DNA from: an uncultured Alistipes sp.
GTDB lineage: Bacteria > Bacteroidota > Bacteroidia > Bacteroidales > UBA932
Length of the DNA: 22,804 nucleotides
Reading direction: 5' to 3'
NCBI GenBank assembly: GCA_900544195.1
Contig: UQUJ01000051.1
Span: 1-22,804, forward strand
Shown here piece after piece: positions 17,341-22,804 of the stretch. The notes under the pieces are model-generated. The model made no database searches. It saw only the letters and a program-made list of their open reading frames with translations, and had not been told where the DNA came from. The number at the start of each line of letters is the position of its first letter. Positions within the stretch are counted from its first letter, which is position 1. A program made the translations under genes and the position numbers.

Positions 17341-17457
17341 GCTTCAGATTAAGAGAAGATTTTCGAGGATAGATCTTTTTTTGAAGAAGGAGTGTGCCGG
17401 TGGCACATGACTGATGAGAAAAGAAATCTAGACCGAAAAGATTCCTTAAGATGATGC
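17341..17457. repeat. Long imperfect fold-back element between transporter and kinase genes
   Basis: Two arms of about 57 bases pair imperfectly around a tight core, TGTGCC-GGT-GGCACA (17393-17407). Paired blocks further out include TAGAT/ATCTA, TTTTCG/CGAAAA, AAG-GAA/TTCCTT and TTAAG/CTTAA. A T-run (17464-17469) follows on the + strand, so it could act as a weak terminator or attenuator between the operon and the kinase gene. A second partial copy lies at bases 1-31, which suggests a dispersed miniature or REP-like element instead. The remainder of the gap to 17496 shows no exact promoter consensus. Confidence 0.6.
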
Positions 17458-17496
17458 AGGTTATTTTTTGAATGTTACTAAATCATAAGAATTATC

Positions 17497-18351
17497 ATGA
17501 TACTTATAGCGGATTCAGGATCCACAAAAACCGACTGGGCGTGCACAAGTGAGAACGGAGGGAATGTCATTCGTTTCAAGAGCCTTGGCTACAATCCGAA
17601 TTACATCTCAGGAGAGGAAATCCGGAATGACATCCTCGCCAACCTGCCCGCCGGATTCCCTGTCAAAGACGTAAAGGAAGTCTATTTCTACGGGGCAGGA
17701 GTCAGCGAACTTGAGTACGGATTCATGCAGGATGTACTCAAGAGCGTGTTCGTGGCTGCAGAGACAGTGTTCGTCGCAATGGATCTGCTCGGGGCCGCCA
17801 GAGCGCTTCTCGGTCAAGAGTCCGGATTCGCTGCCATCCTCGGGACAGGTTGTAACACCTGCTTGTACAACGGTGAGGAAGTGACACTCAACATCGACTC
17901 CCTTGGTTTCATTCTTGGGGACGAAGGCAGTGGCGGCTACATAGGAAAAACCCTGCTGAGGGACTACATGAGGGGGAATATGCCTCCGGAAGTATTTGCG
18001 GAGGTCAAACCCTTGGTAGGCAAGTCAGTGGACGAAATCATCGAGCAGGTTTACCAGAAGCCGAAAGCCAATCGTTACTGTGCCCAGTTCTGCAAATGGG
18101 TCGGAGATCACCGGCACTCGCATCCCTATTACCACGACCTCATGTTAGGAGCGTTCCGTGATTTTTTCAGAAATATAGTGAGTCTCTACCCTGACTACAG
18201 AAAGTACAAGTTCAACTGTGTGGGTTCAGTGGCATTTCACTATTCTGATCTATTAGGCCAGACCGCGGAGGAATTCGGAATGAAGATGGGCGACATCATC
18301 AAAGCCCCAATCGATGGTCTGATAGAGTTCCACAAACCACAGGCACGGTGA
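17497..18351 (+). CDS. BadF/BadG-family amino-sugar kinase (MurK/GlcNAc kinase-like)
   Basis: This 284-residue cytoplasmic protein has the ASKHA-type nucleotide-binding fold: phosphate-1 motif ADSGSTKTDW (5-14), LGTGCNTCLYNG (115-126) and GFILGDEGSGGYIGK (137-151). It fits the BadF/BadG/BcrA/BcrD family whose short Bacteroidetes members phosphorylate GlcNAc or MurNAc; MurK of Tannerella is of this type. Next to a MurQ-like etherase and an FHS transporter it should phosphorylate the imported sugar at C6 to feed MurQ. It is on the same strand as the operon but separated by 181 bases with the fold-back repeat, so it may be transcribed less strongly or from its own promoter. Close homologues also occur as housekeeping genes outside PULs. 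Confidence 0.88.
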   Translation: MILIADSGSTKTDWACTSENGGNVIRFKSLGYNPNYISGEEIRNDILANLPAGFPVKDVKEVYFYGAGVSELEYGFMQDVLKSVFVAAETVFVAMDLLGAARALLGQESGFAAILGTGCNTCLYNGEEVTLNIDSLGFILGDEGSGGYIGKTLLRDYMRGNMPPEVFAEVKPLVGKSVDEIIEQVYQKPKANRYCAQFCKWVGDHRHSHPYYHDLMLGAFRDFFRNIVSLYPDYRKYKFNCVGSVAFHYSDLLGQTAEEFGMKMGDIIKAPIDGLIEFHKPQAR

Positions 18352-18363
18352 TGTGCCTCTGGT
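18337..18363 (+). terminator. Hairpin overlapping the kinase stop codon, possible terminator
   Basis: CCA-C-AGGCAC and GTGCCT-C-TGG form a nine-pair stem with one C-C mismatch around a 6-base loop that contains the kinase stop codon. Only a weak T stretch follows, so termination is uncertain. Confidence 0.35.
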
Positions 18364-18383
18364 ACGGCTTTGTCAAGTGCTTA

Positions 18384-18422
18384 CGTGGCTGACCCTATCT
18401 TCGAAAGCGAGGGTCAGCCACG
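18384..18422. repeat. Strong 13-bp inverted repeat downstream of the kinase gene
   Basis: CGTGGCTGACCCT and AGGGTCAGCCACG are perfectly complementary with 13 bases between them, and the loop can add CTT/AAG. No T-run follows on either strand. It could block transcript decay or mark a REP-like element. It lies 33 bases after the kinase stop. Confidence 0.6.
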
Positions 18423-18476
18423 CAAATATGCCCTCATCCCTCTCAAAGCCACTCATCCGTGTCTGGGAAATGGCCA

Positions 18477-18499
18477 GTCGCCGAGCTTGCCGAAGCGAC
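18477..18499. repeat. REP-like palindrome, single diverged copy
   Basis: GTCGC and GCGAC close a hairpin, and the whole element matches the REP-like sequence at 19779-19801 apart from three transitions. It is one of three copies in the window. Confidence 0.5.
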
Positions 18500-18527
18500 C
18501 AGACAAATCTGAGGATGGGGTATATAC

Positions 18528-18565
18528 AAAAAAAATGAGCGTCGACGCATCGCGCGTGGACTCTC
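18528..18565 (-). terminator. Intrinsic terminator of the candidate small RNA
   Basis: On the - strand GAG-A-GTC-CA-CGC pairs with GCG-TC-GAC-G-CTC around a GCGAT loop, with two small mismatched positions, followed by A and then eight Ts. Confidence 0.55.
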
Positions 18566-18643
18566 ACTCTAACCACATAATTAATAACACTAAAACTAAT
18601 AACCAATAGGTTGATCGGGGAGAGAACCTCCTTGCTCAACCCG
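18528..18643 (-). ncRNA. Candidate small RNA of about 115 bases
   Basis: Read on the - strand, a consensus promoter (18648-18678) starts a transcript near 18643 that ends in a hairpin and eight Ts at 18528-18565. The 5' part folds as GGTTGA/TCAACC around an inner GGAG/CTCC stem and exposes AAGGAGGT, a perfect match to the Shine-Dalgarno sequence with no start codon close behind. The middle is A+U rich and looks single-stranded. A - strand reading frame crosses it but has no convincing protein features. I do not recognise a named family; it could also be a leader or a small conserved RNA such as a 6S-like regulator. Confidence 0.5.
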
Positions 18644-18647
18644 AGTA

Positions 18648-18678
18648 CAAAGATACAGCTTTTTTTGATACTTGCAAA
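18648..18678 (-). promoter_or_regulatory. Consensus Bacteroidetes promoter, leftward
   Basis: On the - strand TTTG (18675-18678) is followed after exactly 19 bases by TATCTTTG (18648-18655), an exact match to the TTTG / TAnnTTTG consensus. It points away from comF towards the small RNA candidate. Confidence 0.75.
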
Positions 18679-18873
18679 CATTTTTAATATTTTTTTACAA
18701 AAATTTACAAATTTCCGTGCTTAACCGTTTTATTTCCAGCCCTATAAACAATAAGGGAAATTTTAATAGGTTTTAATAGACATACGACTCAGAGCATAAA
18801 AAGCATCCTATTCAGGCAAATCCGCAATTTAAAACGTTTCTTCTTACGATTCGTAACCAAAATGCAACATATC
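18679..18873. other. A+T-rich intergenic stretch after comF
   Basis: This stretch lies between the comF stop codon and the small RNA promoter. It has runs of A and T and one small inverted repeat (CCCT/AGGG at about 18741-18758) that may aid termination of comF. I see no gene in it. Confidence 0.5.
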
Positions 18874-19626
18874 TTACATTCCGACACACGCCAGGGTGGC
18901 GACACTGATGTGCGCATCAGGAGGGAATACCGTCCTCAACGCCCTATGGCAGGAATGAAGTGTCGCTCCGGTCGTAAAAACGTCATCTACCAAAAGGATG
19001 TGAGAATATTCAATAGGCGTTTTCCGTCGCCTTACCTGAAAAGCCCCCTCCACATTGTGTGCTTTGCCTTCAATCGAGAGTTTGGTCTGTGTACGGGTGT
19101 GGCGTGCCCGATAAAGAATGTCGGTGCGAAGATCAGCCTTTAGGTATTCGGCCAAGACCTCGGCGATGATCTCGGCCTGATTATGGCCTCTGGACCATAG
19201 CCTTGTCCAATGCAGAGGCACGGGTATCACGGCATCCACATCGGAGTAAACCGGCGATGAGGCCATCTCACGGCCGAGCATCGAGGCAAAGTAACGCCCC
19301 GCGGCATAGTCGGAATGATATTTCAGCCTCTGGGTGATCAGCCTGTAGCCGGTCTGGGAGCGATAAAAGAACAGGGCGGTGGCGTAGGAATATTCCTCAA
19401 AAACGCCGGTCGCGTCCAGATCGAGCTGAATCAAGGAGTTGAACCTGTCGGCAAGTTGGTTGTGCGGCATATTCGAGAAATATGTCCTGGGCATGTCGGC
19501 AAGGCATCCGATGCAAAGATGGCGCTCGTGCAGGGCAAGAGGTCGTCCGCAGACAATGCACTCGCGGGGCATGATGAGGTCACCAAGGGCGGTGAGAGCA
19601 TCATTAAAGGTAACGTTTCTTATCAT
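18874..19626 (-). CDS. comF: ComF-family phosphoribosyltransferase-like protein
   Basis: The 250-residue protein has the ComF layout: an N-terminal zinc-ribbon-like part with Cys23, Cys26 (CIVCGRPL), Cys38 and Cys41 (CIGCL), a double-zinc-type spacer, PVPLHWTRLWSRGHNQAEI in the middle and the PRPP-binding loop LLVDDVFTTGAT (211-222) near the end. ComF proteins are linked to DNA uptake and recombination in competent bacteria, though many non-competent Bacteroidetes carry one and its substrate is unknown. A near-consensus -7 (TACGTTTT, about 19662-19669 on the - strand) lies upstream. It is unrelated in function to the PUL and looks like core genome. Confidence 0.92.
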   Translation of the reverse strand: MIRNVTFNDALTALGDLIMPRECIVCGRPLALHERHLCIGCLADMPRTYFSNMPHNQLADRFNSLIQLDLDATGVFEEYSYATALFFYRSQTGYRLITQRLKYHSDYAAGRYFASMLGREMASSPVYSDVDAVIPVPLHWTRLWSRGHNQAEIIAEVLAEYLKADLRTDILYRARHTRTQTKLSIEGKAHNVEGAFQVRRRKTPIEYSHILLVDDVFTTGATLHSCHRALRTVFPPDAHISVATLACVGM

Positions 19627-19719
19627 AGTTTACAGTTCATGTTCCGCAATTATAGGGAACAAAAACGTAAATTTTGATAAGAAACATAAAAAGTTCGGGT
19701 TTTACCCCCTATTCATGTT

Positions 19720-19799
19720 GCTTCGACAGGCTCGGCGACCACGAAAAGCGGTCATCGGTACTGAGTGAACATCCATTCGGTCGCTGAGCCTGTCGAAGC
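19720..19799. repeat. Inverted pair of REP-like elements
   Basis: Two 21-base arms (19720-19740 and 19779-19799), GCTTCGACAGGCTCGGCGACC and its complement with one mismatch, face each other across 38 bases. Each arm can also fold on its own (GTCGC or GTCGCT with its complement in the right copy). They occupy the gap between the permease stop and the comF start. Sequences of the type GGTCGCTGAGCCTGTCGAAGC are recurring intergenic palindromes in many bacteria. Confidence 0.75.
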
Positions 19800-19823
19800 G
19801 ACTTTACCTACAAAGAAACTTCA

Positions 19824-22166
19824 TCAATCCCGACCAAGAGTCTTGACCGGATTCTCGGTGGCGGCGGCGTAGGTCTGGCCGACAACGGAGAGGAACGAAA
19901 TCAGGAGTGAGATCAAGGCAGCGAGCACAATAGCCCACCAAGGAAAGGCGATCTTGGTGTAGAACGCCTGTAGGTAATTTGTGATGCCCCACACGGCGAA
20001 CGGAACGGCAAGCACGACGGCGACAAGGCTCATGATCATGAACGACTTGGACAATGTCCATACGGCCGAGCTGACTTCCGCGCCGAAAACCTTGCGGACA
20101 GCGATCTGGCGGCTCTGCTGCTCAGTGAAATAGAGCGACATAGCAAACAGGCCGAGAGCCGAGATCAGGATGGCCATGACCATGAACGAAATCACGAGAA
20201 GCATCGTGTTCTTGGTGCCCTTCAGATCATCTACCAGTTTCTCGTCCAGATAGTAAGCCTCCATCTCCACAGGAACGCCTGTGGTCTCCTTCGCAAACTC
20301 TTTGCAGACATTCCTGACCGCGGCCATAGCCTCGGAGCGATCACCCGTTATCTTAAGAAGCTGAATGAAGGCATAATCATAATTCTCGTCGATAATCCTT
20401 ATGGAATTACGCTCGTTCTCCATCGGCTCGAACAGAGCGTTGTTGGCGCGGAAATCCGGGATGACGCCACAGATTTCATATTCACCATTGGTGTAGCTTC
20501 CGCCAGCGTAAGGATGCTCCGCCGTCACACCGAGGGATCTCTTGGAAGTCTCCGTCAAAAGCACTTTTGGCGAAGAGAGTTCGCTGTATTTTTCCAAGAC
20601 CTTGATTCCCAGAATCCTAAGCGAAGTCGTGTCCAACTGGGCCATACGCATCCAACCGATTATCTGATTGTTCTCATCGTGAAGGCCGTTCGCTCCGCAA
20701 GAAATCGGAGAAGTGATTCCAAGTCCTGCGTCAACCACCTGAGGCAAAGCCTTCAATCTGGTGCGAAGCGCCTCCTGAGGTCCTCTCCTATAGCCTACAT
20801 CTCGTGAATTGACCTGAATGACATCCTTTGTCTCGTAGCCCACCGGAAGGTTCACGAGGTAGCTCACCTGCGCTGTCATCACGATGGCCATTGTGATAAG
20901 GATGGCGCTGAACACGGTCTGAAGCACGATGAACACCTTGCCGAATATCATCTTGTTCTTGAAACGGAACTCGCCTTTCACGACATCAATCGGCTTGAAG
21001 CGTGAGACAAGCATCGCAGGGAGCAAAGCCGAGACCACGGAGATGACAACCAACGCAAGAACGGCCCAAAGCACTGTGGTCAAATCAGGAGTCAGCACAA
21101 TGTCGGTACTCAAAATCCTGTCAAACACAGGCTTGCATAAATATGCCAGCAAACAGCCCACGATGAAGCACCCGGTCGTAAAGGCAAATGACTCAGCGAT
21201 GTACCTCGCAACTATATTCCTTGAACTTTCGCCAAGCAACCGCCTGGTGGCCATTTCCTTGGCACGCTTCCCCGTCTGCGCGACAGTCAGATTGATATAA
21301 TTGAATATGGCGGAGACCAGCAGCACCAGAGCCACGATGAACAGAAGCTCAACCTGTTTCCCGTCACCGGTCCTTAGACAGCTCCAAGCATCCATACCCG
21401 AAAAATAAACCTTGTCAAGCCTCGTCACACTCGATCCCCACAAAAAGGCGTTGTCAGAATTGTCAGCCTTATAGAAATTCCAGTACCCGAGATACTTTTT
21501 AAGAAGATCATCACGCACCTTATCCACATCAGTCCCTTCATCAAGACGGACGATCGGAATCGTGCTGCCGAAATTGTCCATCCACGCTACACGCTTCTGC
21601 GCGCGTTTGATGCTTGTGAACAGATCATATTGCTTGAACACATCGGTCGGCCCGAAATCCTCAACGACTCCGATTACAGTCCACTGATCTTTACCTGCGC
21701 TCAATGTCCTGCCTATAGGATCCTCATTTCCAAACACTTTCTTGGCGAACGACTCGGACAGAATCACCTCGTCCTCGTTCTCCAGAACCCTGTCCTTCGG
21801 GCAACCGGCAAGGCGGTAGTCAAAGAGATTGAAGAAATTAGTGTCTATCGAAGCCTCTGCCGCCTTATAATAGTCATCGCCAACCATAATGTCGACATCT
21901 CCCCCATCGCAGATTTTAGTCCACGACTTGATCTCCGGAATAGACGGGAAAAATTCATCGGAAGTTCCGAGCGTCATTCCGAAAGAGTCGCCGGCACCGA
22001 CAACATACAGCTGCTTGGAAAGCGGCTGCTTAGCTCCGACACTGAACTCAGTCCTGGCATACGAAGCCAGCAGAATGACAAATCCCAATGCCACCGAAAG
22101 TCCGAAAACCTCGATGAAGGTGTAAAGCTTGTTCCTCGACAGGAACTTCAGATACGTGCTTGACAT
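19824..22166 (-). CDS. FtsX/MacB-type ABC transporter permease
   Basis: The 780-residue inner-membrane protein has an N-terminal membrane segment (about 18-36), a MacB-type periplasmic core domain, an FtsX domain with three membrane segments starting near LLFIVALVLLVSAIFNYINL and the RATRRLLG-like KEMATRRLLGES motif, then a second periplasmic region and a second FtsX domain with QIAVRKVFGAE and a final membrane segment. This double-FtsX layout is typical of Bacteroidetes permeases of unknown substrate. No ATPase is in the window. I chose the ATG at 22166 because GGAGA (22171-22175) sits 4 bases before it; the frame's earlier ATG at 22214 has no such site. Tandem dyads lie upstream. Confidence 0.9.
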   Translation of the reverse strand: MSSTYLKFLSRNKLYTFIEVFGLSVALGFVILLASYARTEFSVGAKQPLSKQLYVVGAGDSFGMTLGTSDEFFPSIPEIKSWTKICDGGDVDIMVGDDYYKAAEASIDTNFFNLFDYRLAGCPKDRVLENEDEVILSESFAKKVFGNEDPIGRTLSAGKDQWTVIGVVEDFGPTDVFKQYDLFTSIKRAQKRVAWMDNFGSTIPIVRLDEGTDVDKVRDDLLKKYLGYWNFYKADNSDNAFLWGSSVTRLDKVYFSGMDAWSCLRTGDGKQVELLFIVALVLLVSAIFNYINLTVAQTGKRAKEMATRRLLGESSRNIVARYIAESFAFTTGCFIVGCLLAYLCKPVFDRILSTDIVLTPDLTTVLWAVLALVVISVVSALLPAMLVSRFKPIDVVKGEFRFKNKMIFGKVFIVLQTVFSAILITMAIVMTAQVSYLVNLPVGYETKDVIQVNSRDVGYRRGPQEALRTRLKALPQVVDAGLGITSPISCGANGLHDENNQIIGWMRMAQLDTTSLRILGIKVLEKYSELSSPKVLLTETSKRSLGVTAEHPYAGGSYTNGEYEICGVIPDFRANNALFEPMENERNSIRIIDENYDYAFIQLLKITGDRSEAMAAVRNVCKEFAKETTGVPVEMEAYYLDEKLVDDLKGTKNTMLLVISFMVMAILISALGLFAMSLYFTEQQSRQIAVRKVFGAEVSSAVWTLSKSFMIMSLVAVVLAVPFAVWGITNYLQAFYTKIAFPWWAIVLAALISLLISFLSVVGQTYAAATENPVKTLGRD

Positions 22167-22263
22167 ATTATCTCCAATAATTAATCTCAAAAACAGCTTC
22201 TCATTTTCCGGCAAACCCTCGGCAACTTATCGCCGTCTCTTCCCAGAAACGACACTTTCGCCG

Positions 22264-22280
22264 AACAGAGTTCATGCCAA
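22264..22280 (-). promoter_or_regulatory. Weak sigma-54-like promoter for the permease gene
   Basis: On the - strand TTGGCATG-AACT-CTGTT resembles the -24/-12 consensus YTGGCACG-N4-TTGCW, with GG intact but GT in place of GC at -12. No exact TAnnTTTG site was found upstream of the gene. Transcription from here would give a leader of about 85 bases. Confidence 0.3.
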
Positions 22281-22334
22281 ACCATACAACTAATTATTTG
22301 TTAATATTTTAGCAATTAACCATTTTTCTAAAAG

Positions 22335-22373
22335 TGTAAAGAAATTTAACACCCACTGTAAAGAAACTTTACA
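22335..22373. promoter_or_regulatory. Tandem operator-like dyads upstream of the permease gene
   Basis: TGTAAAG-AAA-CTTTACA (22357-22373) is a perfect 7-base dyad, and TGTAAAG-AAA-TTTAACA (22335-22351) is a near copy. Their centres are 22 bases apart, about two helical turns, so two dimers would bind the same face of the DNA. They lie 170-205 bases upstream of the start codon. The rest of 22167-22471 shows no gene. Confidence 0.6.
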
Positions 22374-22471
22374 CTTTCACCAGTCACTTCAACAATCTCA
22401 GTGACCGCAAACTCAGTCGTAAACCAGATTTTCCAATCAGAGAGTTTTGTACTCCAGAAAGGTCTCAACTG

Positions 22472-22804
22472 CACAAAACCCACGATTCAAGGCGTTGGTA
22501 CACCATACGGCTTTTCCCGGCACAAAACCCACGATTCAAGGCGTTGGTACACCAGAAAGCCTTTTCCTGTACCAAACCCACGATTCAAGGCGGTTGGTAC
22601 ACCAGATGGCCTTTCCCTGTACAAAACCCACGATTCAATGCAGTTGGTACACCAGAAAGCCTTTTCCTGTACAAACCCACGACTCAAGGCGGTTGGTACA
22701 CCAGACGGCCTTTCCCTGTACAAAACCCACGATTCAATGCAGTTGGTACACCAGAAAGCCTTTTCCTGTACAAACCCACGACTCAAGGCGGTTGGTACAC
22801 CAGA
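22472..22804. repeat. Tandem repeat, 49/50-base unit, at least seven copies
   Basis: The core CCCACGATTCAAGGCGGTTG recurs with spacings of 49, 49, 50, 49, 50 and 49 bases and continues past the window end. Later units alternate between two forms, one ending AAAGCCTTTTCCTGT and one GGCCTTTCCCTGT, giving a 99-base higher-order unit. Each unit holds the palindrome TGGT-AC-ACCA. A degenerate unit (GTACTCCAGAAAGG) precedes the array. A - strand frame stays open across it, but the protein it would encode is the same repeat read in two frames, so I treat it as non-coding. Confidence 0.85.

Noticed and set aside
17408..17440. Hammerhead ribozyme core (CTGATGAG followed by GAAA)
   Set aside because: The bases between the two core segments cannot form stem II, and the segment is explained as part of the fold-back arms.
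1..17457. Invertible 17-kb segment flipped by the terminal repeat copies
   Set aside because: The copies are imperfect, each is itself palindromic so orientation is ambiguous, and no recombinase gene is in the window.
18862..19768. Several + strand open frames opposite comF
   Set aside because: They are antisense to a clear ComF coding sequence and show no family features.
22487..22786. Repeat protein on the - strand across the tandem repeat
   Set aside because: It is the same DNA unit read in two frames because of 49/50-base spacing, with no signal, start context or domain.
22472..22804. CRISPR array, because about 30 bases recur at even spacing
   Set aside because: The stretches between the cores are themselves two alternating repeats, not unique spacers, and no cas gene is present.

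Overview
The window looks like chromosomal DNA of a Bacteroidales bacterium of moderate G+C. Reasons: a SusC/SusD pair heads the locus, secreted proteins carry Bacteroidetes-type lipoprotein signals, promoters match the Bacteroidetes TTTG / TAnnTTTG pattern, and there is a Bacteroidetes-style double-FtsX permease and a ComF protein. No species can be named from sequence alone.

Region 1 (about 1-18360, all + strand) is a polysaccharide-utilisation-type locus (PUL). A promoter at 217-224 precedes susC and susD. Then come a lipoprotein fusing a neutral-ceramidase-like zinc amidase domain to a GH20 hexosaminidase, a second GH20 lipoprotein, a MurQ-like etherase, a lipoprotein with a lamin-tail domain and a TIM-barrel glycosidase-like domain, a BACON lipoprotein with repeats resembling pseudomurein-binding repeats (PMBR), a lipoprotein with PMBR-like repeats and a transglutaminase-like cysteine peptidase domain, an MFS sugar transporter and, after 181 bases holding a fold-back repeat, a BadF/BadG-type amino-sugar kinase (MurK-like). 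From susC to the transporter the gaps are only 2-62 bases, so this reads as one operon. The gene set suggests degradation and salvage of a cell-wall polymer: surface binding, peptide cleavage (transglutaminase-like), glycan cleavage (TIM barrel, GH20), possibly amide cleavage (ceramidase-like domain), import (SusCD, MFS), phosphorylation (kinase) and ether cleavage (MurQ-like).

The main point of interest is that PMBR-like repeats plus a transglutaminase-like peptidase form the architecture of the methanogen and methanogen-phage pseudomurein endoisopeptidases PeiW/PeiP, and the TIM-barrel protein recalls proteins of pseudomurein-walled methanogens. MurQ and MurK homologues point instead to bacterial murein (N-acetylmuramic acid). 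The target, murein or archaeal pseudomurein, is therefore open. I know of no described system with this gene set, but could not search.

Region 2 (about 18360-18870) is intergenic. It holds strong hairpins, one REP-like palindrome and, on the - strand, a candidate small RNA with a consensus Bacteroidetes promoter and an intrinsic terminator. Region 3 (18874-22166, - strand) holds comF and an FtsX/MacB-type ABC permease, separated by an inverted pair of REP-like elements. Upstream of the permease are two tandem dyads (TGTAAAG-AAA-CTTTACA type) and a weak sigma-54-like site. Region 4 (22472 to the end) is a non-coding tandem repeat with a 49/50-base unit and a 99-base higher-order period, running out of the window.
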